14,277 nucleotides of DNA, from contig DASPTT010000146.1 in NCBI GenBank assembly GCA_035623275.1, forward strand, positions 1-14,277, in the 5' to 3' direction. Positions 6,938 to 13,679 of this stretch are shown here, piece after piece. The notes beneath the pieces were generated by a model. That model saw only the letters and a program-made list of their open reading frames with translations, did not search any database and was not told where the DNA came from. Within the stretch, counting starts at the first letter, position 1, and every line of letters begins with the position of its first letter. The position numbers and the translations under genes are program-made. The stretch comes from DASPTT01 sp035623275 (GTDB taxonomy: Bacteria; Actinomycetota; Acidimicrobiia; Acidimicrobiales; UBA8190).

Positions 6938-8170
6938 GTGACCAGCGGACCACACGAGGCCCTGTCGGGGAAGGCGAGGCTCGCCGTCGCCCAGATGGGC
7001 GCGCCGACGGCCGTGGTGAACGCCAGCCTCTGGGGCTTCCTCGAAGGGGCAGGGTCGTGCGACGTGCTCGGCGTCTTCGGTGGCCCCGCGGGCCTTCTCC
7101 GGGACGACCTGCGACCGCTGCACCGGTCCTCGGAACACGGCGGGGCGCACCACGGACCCCTCGCCGCGGTCGTTGGACCGAGCGTCGCCGGCGACCCAGG
7201 GGCCTGGCTCGGCGCCGGGCGCCACCCGTTCGCCGAGGCCGACCTCGACGCCGTCGTGGACCGGTTGGTGGCCAGGCGGGTCGACGGTCTGGCGCTCATC
7301 GGCGGGAACGGCACCATGTTCCTGGCGAACGAGCTCCATCGCCGAGCCCTGGGACGCGACCTGGCGCTGTGTGTCGTGGGGGTGCCGAAGACCGTCGACA
7401 ACGACCTGACGGGCACGGATCATGCACCGGGGTTCCCGAGCGCGGCCCGCTTCCTGGCCCAGACCGTGCGGGCGCTGGCGTTGGACCTGCGGGCCATGAC
7501 CTCGATCGAGGAGGTGCGCTTCGTCGAGACCCTGGGACGCAACAGCGGATGGCTGGCGCTCGCCACCCTGCTGGCGCGCGCCGACGCCGGTGGGGCGCCC
7601 CATCTCGTCTACGTTCCCGAGCGGCCCTTCGACGAGGGGTCCTTCCTCGGCGATGTCCGGGACGCCGTCGATCGGCACGGCGCGGCCCTCGTGGTGGTGG
7701 CCGAGGGAACGGCGGGTCCGACGGACGAGAGCCCGTTCGACCACCCGGTGTTCGACCGGCCCGTGCACGGGGGAGTGGTCTCGACCATGGCGAGACTCGT
7801 CGAGGAGCGCCTCGGATTCGGGACCCGAACGGAGGTGCTGGGGCTGATCCAACGTTGCGCCTCGTGGGCGGTGTCAGCCGTCGATCGGAGCGAGGCGCAG
7901 GTCCTCGGGGCCGAGGGGGCACGGTTGTTGCGCCGGGGCGTCAGCGGGGTCATGGTGGCGCTGCCGGAGCGGCACCCGGGCGACCCGCCGGCGGCCGCAC
8001 CGACCACGGTGCTCCTGGCCGACGTCGCCGGTCGCACCCGGCCGGTGCCCTCCCACTGGGTTCCGACGCCAGAGGGGGGCGCCTCGGAGTTCGTCGACTG
8101 GTTGCGGCCGCTCGTCGGCAGGCTCCAGGAGTCCTCGGACGGCGAGGGGCGTCATCGGGGTGCCGGATGA
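6938..8170 (+). CDS. Phosphofructokinase-family sugar kinase, divergent
   Basis: A 410-residue PFK-A superfamily protein. Landmarks: MGAPTAVVNAS near residue 20 (the GGPTAVINAS variant of the donor loop), IGGNGT at 121-126, PKTVDND at 150-156 with the catalytic aspartates D154 and D156, GRNSGW at 200-205, AEGT at 255-258 and LGLIQR at 301-306. The overall pattern resembles the PPi-PFK-like clade that carries GGND, rather than E. coli PfkA. Departures from PfkA are Asn124 for the metal-binding Asp, Gly125 plus Lys151 as donor markers (Gly is ATP-like, Lys is PPi-clade-like), and Leu for His in LGHIQR. The GTG start has only a weak upstream GGGGA; it lies 54 bases after and in the same frame as the MDR stop. 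In this locus it may phosphorylate a keto-sugar or deoxy-sugar acid other than fructose 6-phosphate. Confidence 0.82.
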   Translation: MTSGPHEALSGKARLAVAQMGAPTAVVNASLWGFLEGAGSCDVLGVFGGPAGLLRDDLRPLHRSSEHGGAHHGPLAAVVGPSVAGDPGAWLGAGRHPFAEADLDAVVDRLVARRVDGLALIGGNGTMFLANELHRRALGRDLALCVVGVPKTVDNDLTGTDHAPGFPSAARFLAQTVRALALDLRAMTSIEEVRFVETLGRNSGWLALATLLARADAGGAPHLVYVPERPFDEGSFLGDVRDAVDRHGAALVVVAEGTAGPTDESPFDHPVFDRPVHGGVVSTMARLVEERLGFGTRTEVLGLIQRCASWAVSAVDRSEAQVLGAEGARLLRRGVSGVMVALPERHPGDPPAAAPTTVLLADVAGRTRPVPSHWVPTPEGGASEFVDWLRPLVGRLQESSDGEGRHRGAG

Positions 8171-8221
8171 CCGGGCCGAGGCCGATGCGTCGATCCTCGC
8201 CGGCGGCACGGCGGCCACGAG

Positions 8222-8268
8222 GGTGGCGACGTCAGCCGCGAGGCCCGAGGGCGTTGGCCCTCGCCACC
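8222..8268. terminator. GC-rich stem-loop at the convergent 3' ends of PFK and GH1 genes
   Basis: GGTGGCGA at 8222-8229 pairs with TCGCCACC at 8261-8268, and within it CGAGGGC (8246-8252) pairs perfectly with GCCCTCG (8257-8263) around a GTTG loop; the two stems share three bases and would compete. It lies 50-100 bases after the PFK stop and covers the last codons of the convergent GH1 gene. There is no T-run, so it may be a Rho-assisted or non-canonical bidirectional terminator. The 61 bases between 8171 and 8231 hold no gene. Confidence 0.4.
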
Positions 8269-9443
8269 GATCCGTACCAGGCCGCGCTTGGTTTCGGCCT
8301 TCGTTCGAAGGTCTCGCGATCCACCTCGTGCAGACCGAGCATCCCGTGGAATCCGCGGTTCCACTCGAAGCTGTCGAGGAGGCTCCAGACGAAATAGCCG
8401 CGGACGTCGACGCCGTCGGCGATGCAGCGGTGCAATCCCCGGAGGGCCTCGCCGATGAACTCGATGCGCTCGGCGTCGTCCTGGGTGGCGAGGCCGTTCT
8501 CCGTGACCACGACGGGGAGCCCCGTGACCCGCGCCGCCCGCCGCACCGTGTGCTCGACCACGTGGGGCCAGAACTCGAAGCCGGCCTCGGTGAGTCGGGC
8601 ACCGGGTTCGGGTGGGATCGGACCGGTCGGGCCGAAGATCCGGCGTTCGTAGCACTGCACCCCGATGAAGTCGTCTCCCCCCGTTGCATCGAGGAACGTG
8701 TCCTCGACGATCTGCTCGGCGACGTCCCGGGCTTGTTCCCCGCCGGGCCCCGCCACCATTTCCTCCATGGACAGCGTCAGGCCCACCGGGTAGTCACCCG
8801 GACCCGACCGCATGGCGTCCACTGCCAACCGATGTGCGCGCACCAGTGCGGCGTTGACGGCGAGGTGCTTGCCGAGCTGGTCTCGCTCGCCTGGCGGGTA
8901 CACGCCGACCGAGTACCCGAGGGCGGCCACCACGTTCGGCTCGTTGAGGGTGCACGCCCAGCCGACGAGGTCCCCCAGGCGCGCGGCCGACCGTTCGACG
9001 AAGCGGGCGAACCGCTCCGGTGCATCAGGAGCCTCCCAGCCTCCGCGCGCCGCGAACCACCGGGGGGAGCTGAAGTGGTGAAACGTCACGACCGGTTCGA
9101 TGCCCCGGGTGCGACACCCTTCGCAGATCCTGCGGTAGTGGTCCAGCGCGGCGCGGGACCATTCACCTTCCGCGGGCTCGATCCGGCTCCATTCGAGGGA
9201 GAAGCGATAGGCACGGAGCCCGAGCCCGGCCACCAGGTCCAGGTCCTCGGGCCAGCGGTGTGCGGAGTCGCACGCGTCACCGCTCGACTCGACGCATCCC
9301 GACGCGGGGTTGTGCTCCCAGTCCCACCAGTCGTTGTTGGTGTTCCCGCCCTCGATCTGGTGGGCGGCGGAGGCCACGCCCCACAGGAAGCCCTCGGGGA
9401 AGACGAGAAGCCTGCCCGTCTCGCCCGAAGCCGCCGGCGTCAT
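8232..9443 (-). CDS. GH1 family beta-glycosidase
   Basis: A retaining beta-glycosidase that cleaves terminal beta-linked sugars. From ATG at 9443 it has 403 residues, somewhat shorter than the usual 440-470. The N-terminus FPEGFLWGVASAAHQIEGG is the GH1 entry signature with the sugar-binding Gln (Q29). The acid/base Glu is in TLNEPN (E168) and the nucleophile in VTENGL (E315); SLLDSFEWNRGF carries the Glu-Trp pair (E360, W361) that binds the sugar's 4- and 6-hydroxyls, arguing for a non-phosphorylated substrate. The usual NYY after DFIGV reads QCY here. No signal peptide is visible, so it is intracellular and would act on imported glycosides. The frame is open further upstream, but those residues are not GH1-like. 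It is divergent from the GH4 gene. Confidence 0.92.
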   Translation of the reverse strand: MTPAASGETGRLLVFPEGFLWGVASAAHQIEGGNTNNDWWDWEHNPASGCVESSGDACDSAHRWPEDLDLVAGLGLRAYRFSLEWSRIEPAEGEWSRAALDHYRRICEGCRTRGIEPVVTFHHFSSPRWFAARGGWEAPDAPERFARFVERSAARLGDLVGWACTLNEPNVVAALGYSVGVYPPGERDQLGKHLAVNAALVRAHRLAVDAMRSGPGDYPVGLTLSMEEMVAGPGGEQARDVAEQIVEDTFLDATGGDDFIGVQCYERRIFGPTGPIPPEPGARLTEAGFEFWPHVVEHTVRRAARVTGLPVVVTENGLATQDDAERIEFIGEALRGLHRCIADGVDVRGYFVWSLLDSFEWNRGFHGMLGLHEVDRETFERRPKPSAAWYGSVARANALGPRG

Positions 9444-9651
9444 ACCGCCAAGGTAGCCATGATCTCCGGACGACGCTTGCCGGCTGCTGAACGGCTTCTG
9501 GTCGTCCCGCAGGCCCCTCGATGCGGCCAACGCCCCTGCCCCTCCCCGACGAGCGACCCGGCCAGGGGTGCGGCCCGCTCCTGGCGCCGGCCTCGAGGTG
9601 CCCGATGTTCCTACGGCGTAGCATCCCTCTCAGGGGGACGGGGGAGGCACT
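9444..9651. promoter_or_regulatory. Divergent GH1/GH4 promoter region with a short palindrome
   Basis: This 208-base gap between divergent starts contains no gene I can support. CTACGGCGTAG at 9611-9621 is an 11-base palindrome 30 bases before the GH4 start and overlaps TAGCAT (9619-9624), a weak -10 candidate without a matching -35. It is a plausible small operator but short enough to be chance. Confidence 0.35.
9643..9647 (+). promoter_or_regulatory. Ribosome binding site of the GH4 gene
   Basis: GGAGG inside a G-rich run, four bases before ATG 9652. It fixes the start and agrees with the family N-terminus beginning directly at the Rossmann strand. Confidence 0.65.
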
Positions 9652-11031
9652 ATGTCGACGCGGATCGCGATCATCGGGGGCGGGAGCACGCACTGGACGC
9701 CGCGGCTTCTGACGGACTTCGCCAACACGCCCTCGCTGGCCGACAGCGAGGTGGCGCTGATGGACATCGTGCCCGCCGGCCTGCCGCGCATGCTGGAGCT
9801 CGTCGACAGGATCGCGGCGCTGCGGGGCACCGGGATGAGGGCCACTGCCACCTCGGACCTCGGCGCCGCGCTCGACGGCGCGCAGTTCGTCGTCACCGCG
9901 CTGTCCGTGGGGGGCTTCGACTCGATGGTCCACGACCTCGAGATCCCCGCCCGCTACGGGGTGCACCAGCCCGTTGGCGACAGCGTCGGCCCGGGTGGGA
10001 TCACCCGGGCCTTGCGCAGCATCCCGGTGCTGGTGGGGATCGCCCGGGCCATGGAGGAGCACTGCCCCGACGCGCTGCTGGTCAATGTGAGCAACCCGCT
10101 CACCGCCCTGTGTCGGGCCGTCACCAGGGAGACGACGGTGCGGGCCGTCGGCCTCTGCAACGAACTCGTGGGCCTGAGCTGGATGACGAGCCTGCTCTTC
10201 GACGTGGGCATGCTGGAGGTCGACCCGGTGGTCGGCGGGGTCAACCACCTTCCGCTGGTCACCGCGCTGCGCATCGGCGGCGACGACGGGTTCTCGATGC
10301 TCCGCGCCCTGCTCGACGAGCCGGGGACGCGTGCCGACGAACCGATCTGGATGGAACCCCCCGCCGGCGCCCACTGGCGCAAGGTCTCGGCCGGCGACAA
10401 GTGGACCAAGGGTGACGTCCTGGCCAACAACCGCCTGAAGTTCGAGCTGTTCCGGCGCTTCGGCGTCCTGCCCGGGTCCTCGGACACCCACGTCGCGGAG
10501 TTCTTCCCGGGGTTCGTCACCGAGGCGAGCGGCCACGGGCGCGACTGGGGCGTCCACCACTATGGCATCGAGGGTCACCGTGCCGACAAGGCCCAGGACG
10601 ACGCCGATCTGGCCTCCCTCTTGGCCGCCACGGAGATCTGGCCGTGGCCCTCGGGAGAGCTGGTGGCGCCGCTGCTCGACGCGCTCGTCACCGGGCGCGA
10701 CGTCAACCTGCCGGTCAACGTGCCGAACATCGGCCAGGTGACCGGACTGCCCCACGGACCGGTCCTCGAGTGCATCGGCGTCGTGGGCGCGGCCGGGGTC
10801 GCGCCCCGCGACCACGTCGCGGTGAGCTCGGTCCTCGGGGAGTACCTGCGGCGGATCGTGGTGTCGCAGGAGCTCACGGTCGAGGCGGCCCTCACCTGCA
10901 ATCGCGCCATCGTCGTCGAGGCGATGCTCACCGACCAGATGACCGGCGCCCTGCCCTACGAGCGGGTCGTGGCGATGACCGACGAGCTCCTTGCGGCGAC
11001 GGCCCCGTGGCTGGGCCAGTGGGGCACGTGA
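9652..11031 (+). CDS. GH4 family NAD- and metal-dependent glycosidase
   Basis: GH4 enzymes hydrolyse glycosides by transient NAD-dependent oxidation at C3, elimination and re-addition, needing a divalent metal. This 459-residue protein begins with the Rossmann motif IAIIGGGSTHWTPRL (GGGS at 9-12). VGDSVGPGGITRALRSIPV (108-126) is the conserved substrate loop, NVSNPLTALCRAV contains the SNP motif (147-149), and the metal ligands are Cys169 in GLCNE and His199 in GVNH. SDTHVAEFFPG at 277-287 is another family block. The residues after the metal Cys usually track specificity (CHS, CHE, CDMP, CNVP); CNEL here matches none of those I recall, so the sugar, anomer and phosphorylation state are unassigned. 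No signal peptide. Strong Shine-Dalgarno; the gene is divergent from GH1 and followed by a 162-base gap. Confidence 0.92.
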   Translation: MSTRIAIIGGGSTHWTPRLLTDFANTPSLADSEVALMDIVPAGLPRMLELVDRIAALRGTGMRATATSDLGAALDGAQFVVTALSVGGFDSMVHDLEIPARYGVHQPVGDSVGPGGITRALRSIPVLVGIARAMEEHCPDALLVNVSNPLTALCRAVTRETTVRAVGLCNELVGLSWMTSLLFDVGMLEVDPVVGGVNHLPLVTALRIGGDDGFSMLRALLDEPGTRADEPIWMEPPAGAHWRKVSAGDKWTKGDVLANNRLKFELFRRFGVLPGSSDTHVAEFFPGFVTEASGHGRDWGVHHYGIEGHRADKAQDDADLASLLAATEIWPWPSGELVAPLLDALVTGRDVNLPVNVPNIGQVTGLPHGPVLECIGVVGAAGVAPRDHVAVSSVLGEYLRRIVVSQELTVEAALTCNRAIVVEAMLTDQMTGALPYERVVAMTDELLAATAPWLGQWGT

Positions 11032-11193
11032 GCCGCCGATGTCGCGCCGCTGACAGGGTGGTGGCGCCGGGGTCGGTCGCCTTCTCGTGCACACGCCAAC
11101 GGTGTGTGCGACGTCAAACCGACTTCCGGCCCTTCCGGGACGCCTGACAGGTCCGTACGGTGCAGACATTCGGTGCGTGTCGGCGCCGGGGGT
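11032..11193. promoter_or_regulatory. Gap between GH4 and aldehyde dehydrogenase genes with a strong stem-loop
   Basis: The gap holds a 9-pair stem with one G-T wobble: GCACACGCC (11089-11097), loop AAC, GGTGTGTGC (11101-11109). There is no T-run behind it, so it is either a weak terminator for GH4 or a leader structure or operator for the downstream operon. I see no gene and no clear promoter here; alternative upstream GTG starts of the dehydrogenase (11104, 11173) fall in this stretch. Confidence 0.4.
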
Positions 11194-12627
11194 GTGCCCG
11201 TGGTCGAGAACCTCATCGGGGGTCGGTGGTCCAGGCCGGCGGTCGAGACCTTGCCGGTCTATCAGCCGGCCACGGCCGAGGTCATCGAGGAGGTGCCTCT
11301 CTCGGGGCGCGACGAGGTGGACGCCGCCGTGGGCGCGGCGACCGCGGCGTATCCAGGCTGGGCCGCCAGCTCGCTCGCAGACAGGGTCGGCCTGATGTTC
11401 GGGTACCGGGACCTCCTCGACCGGCACGCCGAGGAGCTGGCGGCGCTGGTGACCCGGCACCACGGCAAGACCCTCGACGAGGCCCGTGGAGAGGTGCGCC
11501 GGGGCATCGAGGTGGTCGAATTCGCCTGCGGCGCCCCGACCCACCTGCAGGGCCGGACGCTCCGCCAGGCGACCTCGGGAGTGGACCAGGACCTCTACCG
11601 CTTCCCGGTGGGTGTGGTGGCCGGCATCTCTCCCTTCAACTTCCCGGTCATGATCCCGCTCTGGATGTTCCCGCTCGCCTTGGTGGCGGGAAACACATTC
11701 GTTCTCAAGCCCTCCGAGCGCACCCCCCTCGGGGCGGCACGCCTTGCCGAGCTGTCGCTCGAGGCCGGGTTCCCCCCGGGCGTGCTCAACGTCGTCCATG
11801 GGGCCCGGTCCACGGCAGAGGCGCTGATCTCCCACCCCGGCGTGCGAGCCGTGTCGTTCGTGGGCTCCGAGGCGGCGGCTCGGCACGTCTACGAGGTGGC
11901 CGCCGCCGGGCACAAGCGGGCGCAGGCCCTGGGTGGGGCGAAGAACCACATGGTCGTGATGGACGACGCCGATCTGGATCGAGCCGTCCCCGCAGTGTTG
12001 TCCTCTGCCTTCGGCAACGCCGGAGAGCGGTGCCTGGCCGGGAGCGTGGCGGTGGCGGTGGGTGCCGTCGCGTCCGACCTGCTCGAACAACTCGAGAAAG
12101 GGGCGCACAACCTGCTCGTGGGACCCGGTGACCAGCCCGGGGTCGACATGGGTCCACTGGTCAGGGCGGAGCACCGGGACTGGGTCGTCTCCTGCATCGA
12201 GCGGGGCGTCGCCGAAGGCGCCGACTTGGTGGTGGACGGCCGGCCGTATGCCGAACGGCAGGGGTTCTTCCTCGGTCCCACGGTGCTCGACGGCGTCTCT
12301 CCCGACATGGCCGTGGCGCGTGAGGAGATCTTCGGTCCGGTGCTGTGCGTGTCACGGGTGTCGGACATCGACGAGGCCATCGATCTGGTCAACGCCGGGA
12401 GGCTCGGCAACATGGCGGTCGTCTTCACGAGCTGCGGCGGGACGGCCAGGGCCTTTCGCGAGCGAGCCGAGGTGGGGATGGTCGGGGTCAACGTCGGCGT
12501 GGCCCAGCCCTTCGCCTTCTATCCCTTCTCGGGTTGGAAGGGCTCGTTCTTCGGCGACCTGCACGTCCAGGGAAGCGACGGCATCGACTTCTACACCAGG
12601 AAGAAGATGGTCGTTTCGAAGTGGTGA
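11194..12627 (+). CDS. mmsA: CoA-acylating (methyl)malonate-semialdehyde dehydrogenase
   Basis: An ALDH-superfamily enzyme that converts malonate or methylmalonate semialdehyde, with NAD and CoA, to acetyl- or propionyl-CoA plus CO2. With GTG 11194 it has 477 residues. The N-terminus ENLIGGRW is the MmsA/IolA start; SPFNFP (146-151) and LKPSE (171-175) line the cofactor pocket; the catalytic Cys is C280 in NAGERC, as in MmsA NAGQRC. LGGAKNH (246-252) replaces the ELGGK motif of hydrolytic aldehyde dehydrogenases; loss of that general-base Glu is a hallmark of this CoA-dependent group. EEIFGPVL and the C-terminal YPFSGWKGSFFGD block are also typical. Start choice is uncertain: GTG at 11173 and 11104 are in frame. 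It stands first in a likely operon and could drain a C3 semialdehyde from sugar-acid or inositol-like breakdown. Confidence 0.87.
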   Translation: MPVVENLIGGRWSRPAVETLPVYQPATAEVIEEVPLSGRDEVDAAVGAATAAYPGWAASSLADRVGLMFGYRDLLDRHAEELAALVTRHHGKTLDEARGEVRRGIEVVEFACGAPTHLQGRTLRQATSGVDQDLYRFPVGVVAGISPFNFPVMIPLWMFPLALVAGNTFVLKPSERTPLGAARLAELSLEAGFPPGVLNVVHGARSTAEALISHPGVRAVSFVGSEAAARHVYEVAAAGHKRAQALGGAKNHMVVMDDADLDRAVPAVLSSAFGNAGERCLAGSVAVAVGAVASDLLEQLEKGAHNLLVGPGDQPGVDMGPLVRAEHRDWVVSCIERGVAEGADLVVDGRPYAERQGFFLGPTVLDGVSPDMAVAREEIFGPVLCVSRVSDIDEAIDLVNAGRLGNMAVVFTSCGGTARAFRERAEVGMVGVNVGVAQPFAFYPFSGWKGSFFGDLHVQGSDGIDFYTRKKMVVSKW

Positions 12628-12635
12628 AGGTGGTG

Positions 12636-12641
12636 AGGAGG
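12636..12641 (+). promoter_or_regulatory. Consensus ribosome binding site of the amidohydrolase-like gene
   Basis: A full AGGAGG seven bases before ATG 12649. It is the best Shine-Dalgarno I see in the window and suggests high expression of this protein. Confidence 0.75.
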
Positions 12642-12648
12642 AGCACGC

Positions 12649-13665
12649 ATGACCGATCTTCACGAAGACATCGTCGAGGAGTCCCTGAAGCCTGAATGGG
12701 TGCAGCGGGCGAAGCTGAGCTACCACACCGTCGAGCTGCTCGGTGCCACCGGCAACATCACCGAATCCGACATCGCGCCCATCATGAAGGGCGCCATCGA
12801 CATCCATGTGCACGGGTACCCCGAAGCCCTTGTGGACACGGGCTGGGACTTCGCCGAGATCGCCCGTGGTTGTTCCGACGCCGGGATGCGGGCCATCTGC
12901 TGCAAGAGCCACCATCTGGACACGGCCCCGATGGCGTACTTCGTCCAGCAGATCATGGATCGCCATGCCAGGGACTCGGGCCGGAGCGAACGGTTCAGGG
13001 TCTTCGGTGGCGTCGTCCTCAACTACGCGGTCGGGGGGCTCAACCCGGTGGCCGTCAAGACCTCGCTCAAGCTCGGGGGCAGATGCGTGTGGTTGCCGAG
13101 TCACGACGCGGCCCATCACCGTCAGGTGCTCGGAGAGACCGGAGGGATCGAGATCCTCACCGAGGACGGAGGCCTGCGCCCCGAGCTCTACGCGATCTTC
13201 GACCTGGTGGCCGAGTACGGCGCCATCCTGGACACCTGCCACCTCGGGACCCGGGAGCGCTTCGTCGTCATCGAGGAGGCGCGCAAGGCGGGCGTCGAGC
13301 GCGTCCTGATCACCCACCCCCAGTTCAGCGTGAACAGGGCGACACCGGAGCAGCAGGCCGAGATGGGCAGGCTCGGCGCCTATGTCGGGCTGTACATGTA
13401 CGGCACCGTGCCCCATTTCAACAATCCCGGCTGTGACCGCGAGGAGATGCTCGATGTCATCCGAAAGGTGGGACCGGAACGTCTGGTGCTCTCCACAGAT
13501 CACGGATCGATGCTCCTCCCACCCCCTGTCGAGGCGATGAAGCTGTACGTCCGGCTGCTCCTCGCCATGGGTGTCGACCGCAGGGACATCGAGACGATGG
13601 TCAAGCGCAATCCGGCGCGGCTGCTGGGCCTCGACGAGGACGCCGAGGAGCTCCCGCCCACCTGA
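12649..13665 (+). CDS. DUF6282-like amidohydrolase-superfamily protein
   Basis: A 338-residue protein that I recognise as close to DUF6282, a family without an assigned reaction. It carries the ligand set of a binuclear amidohydrolase barrel: HxH in DIHVHGYPE (H53, H55), a lysine in CCKSHH (K86) at a place where a carboxylated Lys could bridge metals, His in DTCHLG (H198), His in ITHPQ (H223) and Asp in LSTDHGS (D284). The C-terminal MVKRNPARLLGL is the usual closing helix of such barrels. No signal peptide. It lies 21 bases after the semialdehyde dehydrogenase and 14 before the next gene, so it belongs to that operon. Lactone or amide hydrolysis is a reasonable guess for a sugar-acid pathway, but the reaction is unknown. 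Confidence 0.8.
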   Translation: MTDLHEDIVEESLKPEWVQRAKLSYHTVELLGATGNITESDIAPIMKGAIDIHVHGYPEALVDTGWDFAEIARGCSDAGMRAICCKSHHLDTAPMAYFVQQIMDRHARDSGRSERFRVFGGVVLNYAVGGLNPVAVKTSLKLGGRCVWLPSHDAAHHRQVLGETGGIEILTEDGGLRPELYAIFDLVAEYGAILDTCHLGTRERFVVIEEARKAGVERVLITHPQFSVNRATPEQQAEMGRLGAYVGLYMYGTVPHFNNPGCDREEMLDVIRKVGPERLVLSTDHGSMLLPPPVEAMKLYVRLLLAMGVDRRDIETMVKRNPARLLGLDEDAEELPPT

Positions 13666-13679
13666 CGAGCGAGGATCCC

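Noticed and set aside
4827..7852. Long minus-strand frames (556 and 594 codons) opposite AKR, MDR and PFK genes
   Set aside because: Shadow frames of GC-rich coding DNA with no motif, no ribosome binding site and strong sense-strand genes.
9619..9624. TAGCAT as a -10 box for GH4
   Set aside because: No acceptable -35 hexamer at 16-18 bases upstream; mentioned only as a weak candidate within the promoter region.
8160..10415. A 751-codon plus-strand frame across the GH1 gene and part of GH4
   Set aside because: It opposes the well-supported minus-strand GH1 and overlaps GH4 out of frame; no domain resemblance.
11050..11191. Direct repeats CTGACAGG (11050, 11144) and GGCGCCGGGG (11063, 11182)
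   Set aside because: Short, GC-rich and spaced differently, so no consistent repeat unit or site array.
9277..12174. A 965-codon antisense open frame opposite the GH4 and dehydrogenase genes
   Set aside because: It is a mirror frame produced by GC-rich codon bias; the plus-strand proteins have clear family motifs and the antisense translation is low-complexity and rich in Gly, Arg, His and Pro.
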